64,000 nucleotides of DNA, from positions 1 through 64,000 of the forward strand of contig PIVM01000010.1 of assembly GCA_003353945.1 (NCBI GenBank), given 5' to 3'. The DNA is from Gammaproteobacteria bacterium. GTDB lineage: Bacteria; Pseudomonadota; Gammaproteobacteria; Pseudomonadales; PIVM01. Both the position numbers and the translations under genes were made by a program. Each line of letters begins with the position of its first letter. Positions within the stretch are counted from its first letter, which is position 1. This document shows positions 27,463 to 35,973 of the stretch, in pieces. The notes under the pieces are model-generated. The model saw only the letters and a program-made list of their open reading frames with translations. It was not told where the DNA came from and did not search any database.

Positions 27463-30366
27463 GTGAAAAAGACTTCAGGAATTTCCCGACGTAAATTTAT
27501 GTTTGCCGCCGCAGGCATTTCCGGTGCGGCGGGTATGGGTTTGAGTTTAACCGCCCTCTCACCTGCCCAGCCTGCTCACGCAGGGCCATTAAGCGATGCC
27601 CTGAGAAAAATTCCCTCGTTGCTTTACACGGACTGGCGTGATGTTTACCGGAAAAAATGGACCTGGGACAAAATCGTCAAATCCAGCCATTTTGTTAACT
27701 GCTGGTACCAGGCTCATTGCTGTTGGAATATTTATGTCAAAGACGGCATGGTCTGGCGCGAAGAACAGTCCGCAACCTACGAAGCAACCAACGATGAAGT
27801 CCCCGATGCCAACCCTCGCGGCTGTCAGAAAGGCGGTTGTTTTAGCGACCGAATGTATGATGCCGGTCGTATCCGCTATCCACTAAAGCGCGTCGGGCCT
27901 CGCGGCTCTCAGAAATGGAAACGTATTTCCTGGGAACAGGCTAATGCCGAACTGGCTGATAAGATGCTCGATGTCATGACGAAAGATGGCACGGATCGCG
28001 TGGTCTGGGAATTGGGCCCGCTCTATACCGAAGGCACCATGACGGCTGGCCACCAACGTCACGTTGTCTTGCTCGATCATACTGTTCTGGATATGAACAC
28101 GGAAATTGGCGACGGGCACCGCGGCGCTGCGGAAACCTTTGGCAAAATCAGTTTTGAACGTTCGGCGGACGATTATTTCTACTCCGACCTGATATTAATC
28201 TGGGGCAGCAACCCGCTCTACACGCAAATCCCTAATGCCCATTTTCTCACCGAAGCACGTTACACGGGCACCAAGCTGGTGTGTATTGCACCGGATTTCA
28301 GTGCCTCGTCTGTTCACTCTGATTTTTATTTCCCAGTGAAACCCGGCTGCGATGCGGCATTGGGTCTTGCGGTTGCACATGAACTGATTAAAAACAATCA
28401 GATTGATGAGACATTTCTGGTAGAACAAACGGATATGCCGTTTTTAGTGCGCGATGACAATCAACTGTTTTTGCGTGCAAAAGACATCGGCGACAGTGAT
28501 CGTGATGATTTCTTTTACGTATGGGATCAGGAACGCGGCCTGCAACAGGCTCCACGCAAAACACTGGCCTTGGAAGGCATAAAACCCACGCTGGACGGAC
28601 GATTCGAAGTCACTCTGGAAGATAACAGTAAAGTCGGCGTGCGCACCGTATTTTCACTGCTGCGCGAACAATTAGCCGATTACACGCCGGAAAAAGCCGA
28701 AGCACTTTGCGGCACGCCGGCATCCAATATTCGTGAACTGGCCAATCTGCTTGCCAATGCCAAATCAGCCGCCATGGTCACGTCAAGCAATATGGATAAG
28801 TATTACCACGGCAATCTGGTTGAGCGCACACAGGCCTTGGTCTTTGCCCTGACCGGCAACTACGGTAAAAAAGGCAGCGGCTACGTCGGTTTCCCCTGGC
28901 TGGATCACGATGGGATTGAAGGCTTTATCCGCGAGATGTTTAGCCTCAAGGATATGATGTCCCCTGCTGCCCTTAAGTACATGGGTAAGACCATTAAAAA
29001 CACCATCAAGTGGAAACTGGATGATTACACCGAAGAGATGATCATCTATGAACAAGGCCGTGATATCATAGAAAGCGGCCGTATGACCTCCGGCGCCATG
29101 TTCTGGTATGTCCACGGTGGCCTGATGGAAGTCAGTAAAGATCTGCAAAAATGGGATCCCTATGCCAAGCGCAGCGCCCAGGAATATATGGACCTTTCCC
29201 TGAAAAACAAATGGCAATCCGTCTGGCCCAGGCCCGGCAATGACCCCAAAATGATGTTTGTCTTGGGCAGCAATCCACTGCGACGCGTTCGCAGCTATCC
29301 GCAACTGCTGAAACACTTGTGGCCTAAACTGGAGACCATTGTCACGCTGGATTTCCGCATGACATCGACAGCGCTGCAATCAGATTATGTTCTCCCGGCA
29401 GCTGCCTGGTATGAGCACGACGAACATAAATGGGTCAGCCCCTTGATGCCCCACATACACTCCGGTGAAAAAGCCACGACTTATTACGAAGCACGAAGTG
29501 ACTGGGAGATTATTTCGCGCTTGACTGAAGCCGTGGACAAACGGGCAAAAGAGCGTGGCATACGCGAAATTACTGACCGATGGGGAGACACCCGCTCAAT
29601 CGAAACACTGTATGAGAAATTTTCCAATGATGGCGCCTATTCACACACTGACGATACCAAAGTGTGCGATGCACTGCTAAAACATGCCAGCAACCTAGGC
29701 GGATTGAGTTTTGATGAGTTAAAGAAAAAAGGCCACCATCGTTTTGAATCCTTGGGTCATGGGATGGCGACCATCGGCAATATGACCGATATCAAACCCA
29801 ATGAAACCATCACTCCGCTCACCAAGCATGTGTTTGACAAAGTACCTTACCCAACACTGACCCGACGCATTCAGTTCTATATTGATCAGGAATTGTATCT
29901 CGAACTTGGCGAGAAACTGCCAATCCATAAAAACCCGCCTACGGCTGGCGGCGACTACCCCCTTATCATGACCGGAGGGCATACACGCTGGAGCATTCAC
30001 TCCAACCAACGCGATCAGGCCTTATTGTTAAGGCAGCAACGCGGTGTTCCGGCCATCTTTATGAGTCATGAAGACGCGCAGGAGCGAGGCATTAAAGATG
30101 GAGATGATGTGCGGGTCTTCAATGATCTGGACGAATTTGAAATACAGGCAAAAGTTTCCAAGGCTGTGCGCAAGGGGCAAACCATCGTCTATCACGCCTG
30201 GGAAAACTTTCAATTTAAAAACGGCAAAGGCTTCCAGAATCTGGTGCCCTCGCCATTGAATCCGGTTGAATTGTCAGGTGGGCAATATCACCTACGCCCC
30301 TTTGTGATTCAACTACAGCCGGGGCACACTGACCGTGATACGCGCATTGATGTACAGCGCATTTAA
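27463..30366 (+). CDS. Molybdopterin oxidoreductase, type II DMSO reductase family, Tat-exported
   Basis: A 967-residue catalytic subunit resembling NarG, EbdA and SerA. A Tat signal (SRRKFMF, residues 8-14) points to the periplasm. The N-terminal FeS motif aligns with the His-Cys3 motif of this group: H76, C80, C86 (next to C87) and C121 in PRGCQKGGC. C80-x5-C86 replaces the usual Cys-x3-Cys. D217 in EIGDGHRGAAETFG aligns in spacing with the Mo-ligating Asp222 of NarG. The start is GTG, with GAGAAGG upstream. No beta (FeS), gamma or chaperone gene lies beside it, which is unusual for the family. Substrate cannot be assigned; candidates are hydrocarbon or steroid hydroxylation, or oxyanion reduction. 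Confidence 0.85.
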   Translation: MKKTSGISRRKFMFAAAGISGAAGMGLSLTALSPAQPAHAGPLSDALRKIPSLLYTDWRDVYRKKWTWDKIVKSSHFVNCWYQAHCCWNIYVKDGMVWREEQSATYEATNDEVPDANPRGCQKGGCFSDRMYDAGRIRYPLKRVGPRGSQKWKRISWEQANAELADKMLDVMTKDGTDRVVWELGPLYTEGTMTAGHQRHVVLLDHTVLDMNTEIGDGHRGAAETFGKISFERSADDYFYSDLILIWGSNPLYTQIPNAHFLTEARYTGTKLVCIAPDFSASSVHSDFYFPVKPGCDAALGLAVAHELIKNNQIDETFLVEQTDMPFLVRDDNQLFLRAKDIGDSDRDDFFYVWDQERGLQQAPRKTLALEGIKPTLDGRFEVTLEDNSKVGVRTVFSLLREQLADYTPEKAEALCGTPASNIRELANLLANAKSAAMVTSSNMDKYYHGNLVERTQALVFALTGNYGKKGSGYVGFPWLDHDGIEGFIREMFSLKDMMSPAALKYMGKTIKNTIKWKLDDYTEEMIIYEQGRDIIESGRMTSGAMFWYVHGGLMEVSKDLQKWDPYAKRSAQEYMDLSLKNKWQSVWPRPGNDPKMMFVLGSNPLRRVRSYPQLLKHLWPKLETIVTLDFRMTSTALQSDYVLPAAAWYEHDEHKWVSPLMPHIHSGEKATTYYEARSDWEIISRLTEAVDKRAKERGIREITDRWGDTRSIETLYEKFSNDGAYSHTDDTKVCDALLKHASNLGGLSFDELKKKGHHRFESLGHGMATIGNMTDIKPNETITPLTKHVFDKVPYPTLTRRIQFYIDQELYLELGEKLPIHKNPPTAGGDYPLIMTGGHTRWSIHSNQRDQALLLRQQRGVPAIFMSHEDAQERGIKDGDDVRVFNDLDEFEIQAKVSKAVRKGQTIVYHAWENFQFKNGKGFQNLVPSPLNPVELSGGQYHLRPFVIQLQPGHTDRDTRIDVQRI

Positions 30367-30378
30367 TCAAGCATCGAT

Positions 30379-30500
30379 TTAATGCGGAAAATCGCTATCA
30401 CTTATAACACGCACCAACTCGCCAACGTCATCTATAACAGGCAAATGGCGAATTTTTTACTCCCGCATCAAAAAATCATGCGATATAATCGTTTGGATTC
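30379..30500 (-). pseudogene. CBS-domain remnant with an in-frame stop
   Basis: The minus strand reads HDFLMRE, then a stop (TAA), then KIRHLPVIDDVGELVRVISD and a terminal stop at 30379-30381. This is the C-terminal half of a CBS domain, where the family usually has an extra residue (often His) in place of the stop. No start or other domain is visible. It is a decayed relict, antisense to and just downstream of the molybdenum enzyme gene. Confidence 0.6.
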
Positions 30501-30649
30501 TCTATCTACATCAACACGTTGCGTTTTCAGGTTATAATAGGAATGTTTTTATATGTTTTTTTAATATAGCCTTGCCATCCTGTCTTTGCTATAAATTTAA
30601 TGAGGGTATGTAAAGCAAATCGATAACTAGACACTACAAGGGCTACACG

Positions 30650-30859
30650 ATGGAAAACCGCTACATGAAACTGCTGGAACAGCTCACTGTTGAGCAGCTG
30701 CGCAGAGAGGCCAGCCGGACCTCTGCGGAGCAACCAGACAAAACCGCCATGGTGTATGATCAACTGATCGACCGGGTTGAGGACTTTAACGATAAATTGA
30801 GGTATCAGCGTCTGGCCAACCGATTTGAACAAAAAGCCAAAAACCGCGAAACTGCCTGA
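30650..30859 (+). CDS. Small charged protein, unknown function
   Basis: A 69-residue hydrophilic protein with no signal peptide, rich in Arg, Glu, Gln and Lys. It is probably all-helical, with coiled-coil-like spacing (LLEQLTVEQLRREAS and LIDRVEDFNDKLRYQRLAN). The ribosome site is weak (AAGGGC). No family was recognised. It is followed by a 14-bp tandem repeat at 30915-30942. Confidence 0.55.
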   Translation: MENRYMKLLEQLTVEQLRREASRTSAEQPDKTAMVYDQLIDRVEDFNDKLRYQRLANRFEQKAKNRETA

Positions 30860-30914
30860 ATAATAAACTTAAAGCAAATTTCGTGTTTCTTTCCTTTTTT
30901 AACAGTACTCTAGT

Positions 30915-30942
30915 TGTTTGGGTTTAGGTGTTTGGGTTTAGG
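30915..30942. repeat. 14-bp tandem repeat, two copies
   Basis: TGTTTGGGTTTAGG occurs twice in tandem (30915-30928 and 30929-30942), with TGTTTG starting a third copy. It lies in a non-coding gap. Confidence 0.7.
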
Positions 30943-31026
30943 TGTTTGTCGGGCGCTGCAGTAGTTGTCCCTTCAAAGCCATCCCCTCTTCAAAACCATT
31001 TAAAGTCTGAAGGCTCTCTGATCGCT

Positions 31027-31269
31027 TTACTTTAATTTCCCCAGCACCTTATCAATCTCCGACCACAATTCCTGATAATCTTTGTTGGCGACCGAACTTT
31101 TAGCGAAAGCTCCTAAGGGTGCCTGATGAAGCCCCATCTTTTCAACCGCAGAAGCATTGGGGATGGTAGTTTTGAAAAACATGGTATTTCGTTTACTGCA
31201 ATATTCCTGATAAATTTCCTCATGCATTTTTTTGCGCCGATCCATCAGAATTGCACGTAAGGAATGTAA
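31027..31269 (-). pseudogene. C-terminal remnant of a ParA-family ATPase
   Basis: The reading frame includes LRAILMDRRKKMHEEIYQE and then FFKTTIPNASAVEKM, followed by APLGAFAKSSVANKDYQELW. These match the last third of ParA/Soj-type partition ATPases, where TTI precedes the conserved S..EA.. region. A stop lies at 31270-31272, and no Walker motifs are present. It could be read as a 72-residue protein from ATG 31245, but on its own it would lack ATP binding. Confidence 0.55.
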
Positions 31270-31315
31270 TTACTGGGTGATGCTTACACCTCAACATGGT
31301 ATAAACAGCGCCATA

Positions 31316-31389
31316 ATCCTAGACAATGAACCTAGAGCCCCACGAAGTGCTTTGGGTACTGCGAGGGCCTAAGGCACTAAATCTAGGAT
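31316..31389. repeat. Copy of the 10878-11055 repeat family
   Basis: ATCCTAGA (31316-31323) and TCTAGGAT (31382-31389) bound a 74-bp block. Inside, 31357-31386 matches the reverse complement of 11003-11032 at 28 of 30 positions (TACTGCGAGGG...CACTAAATCTAG). The left half is different from the other copy. Confidence 0.65.
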
Positions 31390-31456
31390 AATAGCGTGCT
31401 CAACCTGAGCATAATGGAAAACGACTGGTAGCAGTCCAAATCATTGAGAGGATCTT

Positions 31457-32011
31457 ATGTCACTACTCATCAGCGGTCTAATTCTGTTTTGGTGTATCCA
31501 TTTACTCCCAAGCTTCCCGACATACAGGCAACAATGGTTGAACCGTCTCGGTGAAAAGGGGTATAAGCTTATCTACGCATTAATAAGTTTAGGTGCCATT
31601 GTGATGGTGGTAAAAGGCAAATCCGCCGCTGAGTTTACAGCGCTGTGGCAACCATTAGAACAAGCGAAATTCCTAACCATCCCAATGATGCTGCTTGCCG
31701 TTACACTCTTTATCGCCTCTACTGTACCGACTAATATAAAACGTTTTACAGCCCATCCTCTGTGCTGGTCTGCTATGATCTGGTCAATCGCCCACCTCTT
31801 AAGCAATGGCGATCTAGCATCCGTTGTGTTGTTTGTCGGCTTCGGATTGTATGGGTTGGCAGCCTTGATATCCGCCAATAGGCGCGGTGCCACCTGCCTA
31901 AGCGAAGAAGTTCCCTTAAAAAATGACATCATCCTGGGTGTCGTCAGTCTCGTTATTTACTCCGCTATAGGTCACTTTCATGAACAGCTCTTTGGTGTCG
32001 CTGTCATCTAA
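31457..32011 (+). CDS. NnrU family membrane protein
   Basis: A 184-residue integral membrane protein with about six hydrophobic segments. The NnrU signature is present: WCIHLLPSFPTYRQQWLNRLGE at the start, then GKSAAEFTALWQP, TNIKRFTAHPLCWS and HLLSNGDLASVVLFVGFGL. NnrU relatives appear with denitrification genes but also widely elsewhere. The function is not settled. No nitrogen-oxide genes lie nearby. Confidence 0.88.
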   Translation: MSLLISGLILFWCIHLLPSFPTYRQQWLNRLGEKGYKLIYALISLGAIVMVVKGKSAAEFTALWQPLEQAKFLTIPMMLLAVTLFIASTVPTNIKRFTAHPLCWSAMIWSIAHLLSNGDLASVVLFVGFGLYGLAALISANRRGATCLSEEVPLKNDIILGVVSLVIYSAIGHFHEQLFGVAVI

Positions 32012-32056
32012 GGGGCGCAGAAAAATCACACATTCCTCAGGCACAATATGTAAATC

Positions 32057-33136
32057 TTAACCCGGCCTGTTCGTACGGCCTGCAAAACGCTCTGCTGGCC
32101 TTATCTTTTCATAGGCGTTCAACACCGGCTCAAAATCTTTCGGCGTACTGGCGTGGATAATCACACCATCTGCACCAGCGTTGAACTGGTCTACCCAACG
32201 CTGAGCACAGGTTGGCGCGTCTCCTACCGCTGCCGGATACCAATGGTCAGGAATGAGCGTTTGTATCTCTTTGAGCTGATCCAGAGTCGCTACACTGTCA
32301 ATCCCACCCAACATATTGGCCACCGTTTCATTGGCTCTGAATTTCTCCAATACATCCATGTCCCAGTCATTTATCTTAATCAGCAAATTGCCAATATCAG
32401 TCGCCTGTAAATAGGTAGCCATGCGCGCAACAATAGATCGCAACCACGTCTCCTCATCCGGTTCACAGACAGTAGCAACCACCGTCCACACTTTAACTGA
32501 ATCGGGATCTCGACCGGCTTTCTCCGCCCCTTTTTTCACCAAACCTACCGCCTTTTCCACCGCCGCATCAGAGAAAAAGGTGGAAAGAAAGACACCGTCG
32601 AAGACACCGCCAGCAAACTCCAAACTCTTGGGACCATACGCACCAAACAGCAATGGAATATCTTCATCAATCCAGTCGGTGATATGCAAATACGGGAAAT
32701 TACCCAAAGGCCCGTCATAGCCCATGACGCGCTCACCTTTCCATAGGGTGCGCATCATATCCGCAAAATCGCTGATATGACGATTTTTTACCTTGGGCAC
32801 ACCCCAACAATCAAAACGCACGCCAATGCCTCGTGCAACTCCCAGGGCAAAACGCCCATTGGTTAATCTGCTTGCCGTCGTAGCCATACCCGCAGTAGCT
32901 ATCGGGTGACGCGTATTTAAATTGGTAGCCCCGGTGCAGATAAAAATATCGTTAGTGACTGCCCCGGCCGCTCCAGCAAGAACTGCAGCTTCTTTTACAT
33001 CAAAGCGCTCGGAAATCCAGGCGGAACCTATACCGAGTTTCTCTGCATAGCGAACTTCATCAAGCATATCTGCGGGTGTTTTCGTGTGTCCTGGTAAAGT
33101 GTAAAAACCCAATTCAGGGAATGTTGATGTCGTCAT
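32057..33136 (-). CDS. LLM-class flavin-dependent oxidoreductase (TIGR03857-like)
   Basis: A 359-residue TIM-barrel protein of the luciferase-like monooxygenase superfamily. GFYTLPGHTKTPADMLDE, EKLGIGSAWISERFD, TGATNLNTRHP and GRFALGVARGIGVRFDCWG are family segments. It resembles the actinobacterial F420-linked subgroup TIGR03857. Whether F420 or FMN is used here is not known, because most gammaproteobacteria do not make F420. It is monocistronic and convergent with the NnrU gene. Confidence 0.82.
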   Translation of the reverse strand: MTTSTFPELGFYTLPGHTKTPADMLDEVRYAEKLGIGSAWISERFDVKEAAVLAGAAGAVTNDIFICTGATNLNTRHPIATAGMATTASRLTNGRFALGVARGIGVRFDCWGVPKVKNRHISDFADMMRTLWKGERVMGYDGPLGNFPYLHITDWIDEDIPLLFGAYGPKSLEFAGGVFDGVFLSTFFSDAAVEKAVGLVKKGAEKAGRDPDSVKVWTVVATVCEPDEETWLRSIVARMATYLQATDIGNLLIKINDWDMDVLEKFRANETVANMLGGIDSVATLDQLKEIQTLIPDHWYPAAVGDAPTCAQRWVDQFNAGADGVIIHASTPKDFEPVLNAYEKIRPAERFAGRTNRPG

Positions 33137-33299
33137 TGTCTATTACTCTCATTTTGCGCTGAAGGTGCTTTTTTTAACCGAAACCGGTAACAGATGCTAT
33201 ACCCTGCGAATTGAAAAAAATAACCATGAAATAACTGTGACGTGCGAGTATAAACACTTTCAACATAGGGCAACAGCGGTAAGCATTGCTCTCAGCCAG

Positions 33300-33992
33300 T
33301 CATATCCAACTACCGTATAGAGTGGCAATTAGTTGACCCCACAATTTTCGTGGATTTTTTTGGAACAATTTACTCGTATCCGTACGCACTTTGAACCAAT
33401 CACCTCTAGCCACTTCACTCTCCAGCTGACCCGGTGCCCAACTGGCAAAACCAGCATAAATTCGCAGATCCAAACCAGGAGAAGCACCCTGTAAGTGATC
33501 AGCAATACTGCTCGGATCATAGCTGAGATATATGTCTTCATGTATATGAATAGCATTGGGTGGATGTTCAGCAGCCTGGAACATATAAATCAGCGATTGA
33601 TGTCTAATCGGTCCACCGTGGTATATGGAATCCGACATGCCTCGTAGGTAGGGATTATCGGGAAACATTTCAGCCAAACTCATTTTTGTTGGCTTGTTCA
33701 ATATCAAGCCTACATTGCCGGATCGACTATGCTTTGTCACAATCAACACGGTTTGGCGAAAACGCGGATCACTCATCGTATCGGCAGCCACCAAAAAGTA
33801 ACTCGATTCCGAATTTCTCTCATAGGCAAAGTCATAGGCAAAGGCGGGGCAAATGACTGACTGCGACAGAATAATTGCCACTGTACAAAGTAGAGCTAGC
33901 CGGTATCGCTGATACAACCTACCTGGGCAACTGTTACCGCATCCTTTGGCTTGATCAGCTTCTGGGTGAGAACAAAACAATACCGCATCCAT
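33300..33992 (-). CDS. YqgE/AlgH family protein with N-terminal signal-like segment
   Basis: A 230-residue protein. Its core (about 60-230) matches the UPF0301/AlgH family: SSYFLVAADTMSDPRFRQTV, GNVGLILNKPT, YHGGPI, LRIYAGFASWAPGQLESEVA and a W near the end. Standard AlgH is about 185 residues and starts just before the first block. Here about 55 extra residues include a hydrophobic stretch (LALLCTVAIILSQSV) ending in PAFA, which looks like a signal peptide. An alternative TTG start inside the extension would still keep the hydrophobic stretch. Confidence 0.85.
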   Translation of the reverse strand: MDAVLFCSHPEADQAKGCGNSCPGRLYQRYRLALLCTVAIILSQSVICPAFAYDFAYERNSESSYFLVAADTMSDPRFRQTVLIVTKHSRSGNVGLILNKPTKMSLAEMFPDNPYLRGMSDSIYHGGPIRHQSLIYMFQAAEHPPNAIHIHEDIYLSYDPSSIADHLQGASPGLDLRIYAGFASWAPGQLESEVARGDWFKVRTDTSKLFQKNPRKLWGQLIATLYGSWI

Positions 33993-34457
33993 ACCGTCAC
34001 CACTCTTTTAGTACACTTGCTACAATCACGCAAATAAGCGCAATTGTTCGTTGATCGTTCGCCCCATTAAGTCCAACTACTACAATACACCCGAACAGCC
34101 TGACAGGTCCAATCTGCAAATCCAGAAAACTCAGTTGCTTTCACGGTTAATGCTAGAAAATAACGCCCTTCATGCGGTAGCTCCTCCCCAAACCCACCCA
34201 TTTATATATAAAACCAGCCTCCAATAATGAACTATCTGACTAAACAAAAACCCTGGGAGCCCGTCCGAGAAAAGGAGCCATAACGAGGAGAGTCCATTTT
34301 GGGTCAGATTTTTCGATAATTAGAGAGGTGAATCTTGGGTATATTTAACGATTTTATCGGAAAACCTGACCCAAAATGGAATTTTCGTAGTGGGTTTTCT
34401 ATTCTCAGACAAGCGCCTAGGAAGACCCATAGCAAGATTTCGTCCATACTAGCAACT
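33993..34457. other. Intergenic region with a large palindrome
   Basis: This gap holds the 88-bp palindrome at 34293-34380. A 14-base match (AGAAAACTCAGTTG, 34124-34137) to the arm of the repeat at 10878 is also present. A weakly paired outer zone, GAGCCCGTCCGAGAA (about 34256-34270) and TTCTCAGACAAGCGCC (about 34402-34418), suggests a wider element. No gene is visible. Confidence 0.45.
34293..34380. repeat. 88-bp palindromic element
   Basis: The arms TCCATTTTGGGTCA (34293-34306) and TGACCCAAAATGGA (34367-34380) are perfect. Pairing extends inward with few mismatches to about 27 bp per arm. The element overlaps the 5' end of an ORF extension, which is why the ATG at 34458 was preferred as the start of the downstream gene. 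Confidence 0.75.
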
Positions 34458-35339
34458 ATGAAACTACGAAAGCACATTCTCCGCCTTTTTGTCCTGTTGG
34501 CTCTAGCATCAAGCATTGAGGCTTCGGAAACTCAAACGCAATGGTCTGAGCTTCACTACAATGCCAGCAAGTTCTTTATGGAGATGAAAACATCTGTATA
34601 TCAACAGCGCGTTAGCGGACAACAACGAGACAGGGAGCTTATCGAAATACCCCAGCAGCAAGCGCTCAAACCAAATACTCCCAGCACTCTGAAAATCCGT
34701 TTGCGTAACAGCATACTAGGCAGACACACCGAATCGACTGTCTGGTTACAAAATGATTTACGCTTATTACAACGCGAATCGATCAAATCAGGTAAAAGCC
34801 ACCGCTACCTCGTACTTCGTTACGGACCCAATAATGCCCTCGCCATATCGCTCAAACCGGCCAACCGTGTTGAGGCGAAGCGGGGCAGGTCAACCTGGAC
34901 TAAAAAATCAATACGCAACTATCAGCTACCTGTCCCAGTTCCTCCCCAGGCCACCGAATCTGAAGCTTTATTTTATATTCCTCAAATGGCGCAATTGCTA
35001 CGCCCCGGAACCAGTCGACAACTAACCATTTTTGACCGTAATCGTCTCGTTGATTTGCATTTTCGCATTGAGGAAACAACCCAGCTATACGTCAACTTTG
35101 ACGAGCTCAATAACGGCAACAAACGCACTATTCGTTCAGCGATCCCGGTACTCCGAGCCACTGTAAGCCCAATAAACAACAGCGGTGAATCTCTGGATCT
35201 ACTCGGCTATGACGGCACCGTCACGTTGTATATTGATCCATCGCGCGGTGCCATCGTGCGCATCGTTGGTATGATGGATATGATCGGCGAAATCACCGTC
35301 AACTTGAAAAAAATTGTGCTTGATGGCAGTGACCACTGA
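34458..35339 (+). CDS. Exported protein of unknown function
   Basis: A 293-residue protein with a signal peptide (KLRKHILRLFVLLALASSIEA, about 1-22) and a periplasmic body. No family was recognised. The body contains beta-type segments such as STLKIRLRNSILGRH, LFYIPQMAQLLRPG and a C-terminal YDGTVTLYIDPSRGAIVRI. The last part loosely resembles DUF3108-like lipid- or polysaccharide-related proteins. It is monocistronic. The frame continues upstream to 34335 through a palindrome, so the start was set at ATG 34458, where the signal peptide begins. Confidence 0.65.
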   Translation: MKLRKHILRLFVLLALASSIEASETQTQWSELHYNASKFFMEMKTSVYQQRVSGQQRDRELIEIPQQQALKPNTPSTLKIRLRNSILGRHTESTVWLQNDLRLLQRESIKSGKSHRYLVLRYGPNNALAISLKPANRVEAKRGRSTWTKKSIRNYQLPVPVPPQATESEALFYIPQMAQLLRPGTSRQLTIFDRNRLVDLHFRIEETTQLYVNFDELNNGNKRTIRSAIPVLRATVSPINNSGESLDLLGYDGTVTLYIDPSRGAIVRIVGMMDMIGEITVNLKKIVLDGSDH

Positions 35340-35456
35340 AAAGCAATATGACTGAATTTGTAAGCATTTCCAGAGAATGAGGTTAGCGCCAGAAAAAAAA
35401 CGGATACTGCTGCATTGCCTGAAAATCATTTTTGAAAATCACCAACGGCAATAATT

Positions 35457-35966
35457 ATGACTCCACTAGGCCATATATCGGCATCAATAGTTACCGGTCA
35501 CTCTTTTAAAAAACTGTGCATGCCTGCATTAATAGTTGGAGGTGTCTTACCAGATATTGATTTCATTTTTATACTTGCTGGTTTTTTCAATCAAGTCCAC
35601 AGAGTGATAACCCACAACCTGACATTTATATTCCTCGCATCCCTCATTGCCATGTTTATTGTAGGAAAAGAAAAGAGCGCGACCGTCGGAATGAGCATGG
35701 TCATAAGTGGCGCATTACACCTGTTTATCGATTCCGTCATGGATAATAACCCATCTAACGGTATTGGTGTTTCGCTATTTTGGCCTTTCTCAGACGTATT
35801 CTTCTCTCCCTTTAATATTCTTACGCCTGCGACTAACCCGTACGGATGGAATGACCCGTTACAAATGCTAAAAAGTATTTTGCCGAATTTGCTTTATGAA
35901 ATCCCATTTTATTTATACGCGACATTTTGTATTCTCAGACAGAGAGCCTGCAGACAGGCTGAATAG
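35457..35966 (+). CDS. YdjM-like membrane-bound metal-dependent hydrolase
   Basis: A 169-residue membrane protein of the DUF457/YdjM type. Likely metal ligands are H6 (PLGHISAS), the D of LPDIDFIF and the HR..TH block (HRVITHN), with a later LHLFIDSVMD. About four transmembrane helices are expected. The family is a putative zinc phospholipase/hydrolase; its substrate is unproven. It lies upstream of and convergent with a two-component system. Confidence 0.75.
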   Translation: MTPLGHISASIVTGHSFKKLCMPALIVGGVLPDIDFIFILAGFFNQVHRVITHNLTFIFLASLIAMFIVGKEKSATVGMSMVISGALHLFIDSVMDNNPSNGIGVSLFWPFSDVFFSPFNILTPATNPYGWNDPLQMLKSILPNLLYEIPFYLYATFCILRQRACRQAE

Positions 35967-35973
35967 TTTCCCT

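Noticed and set aside
27228..27518. 96-codon minus-strand ORF overlapping the molybdenum enzyme start
   Set aside because: It overlaps the start of a clear gene and has no recognised similarity; the hairpin in this gap explains part of the sequence better.
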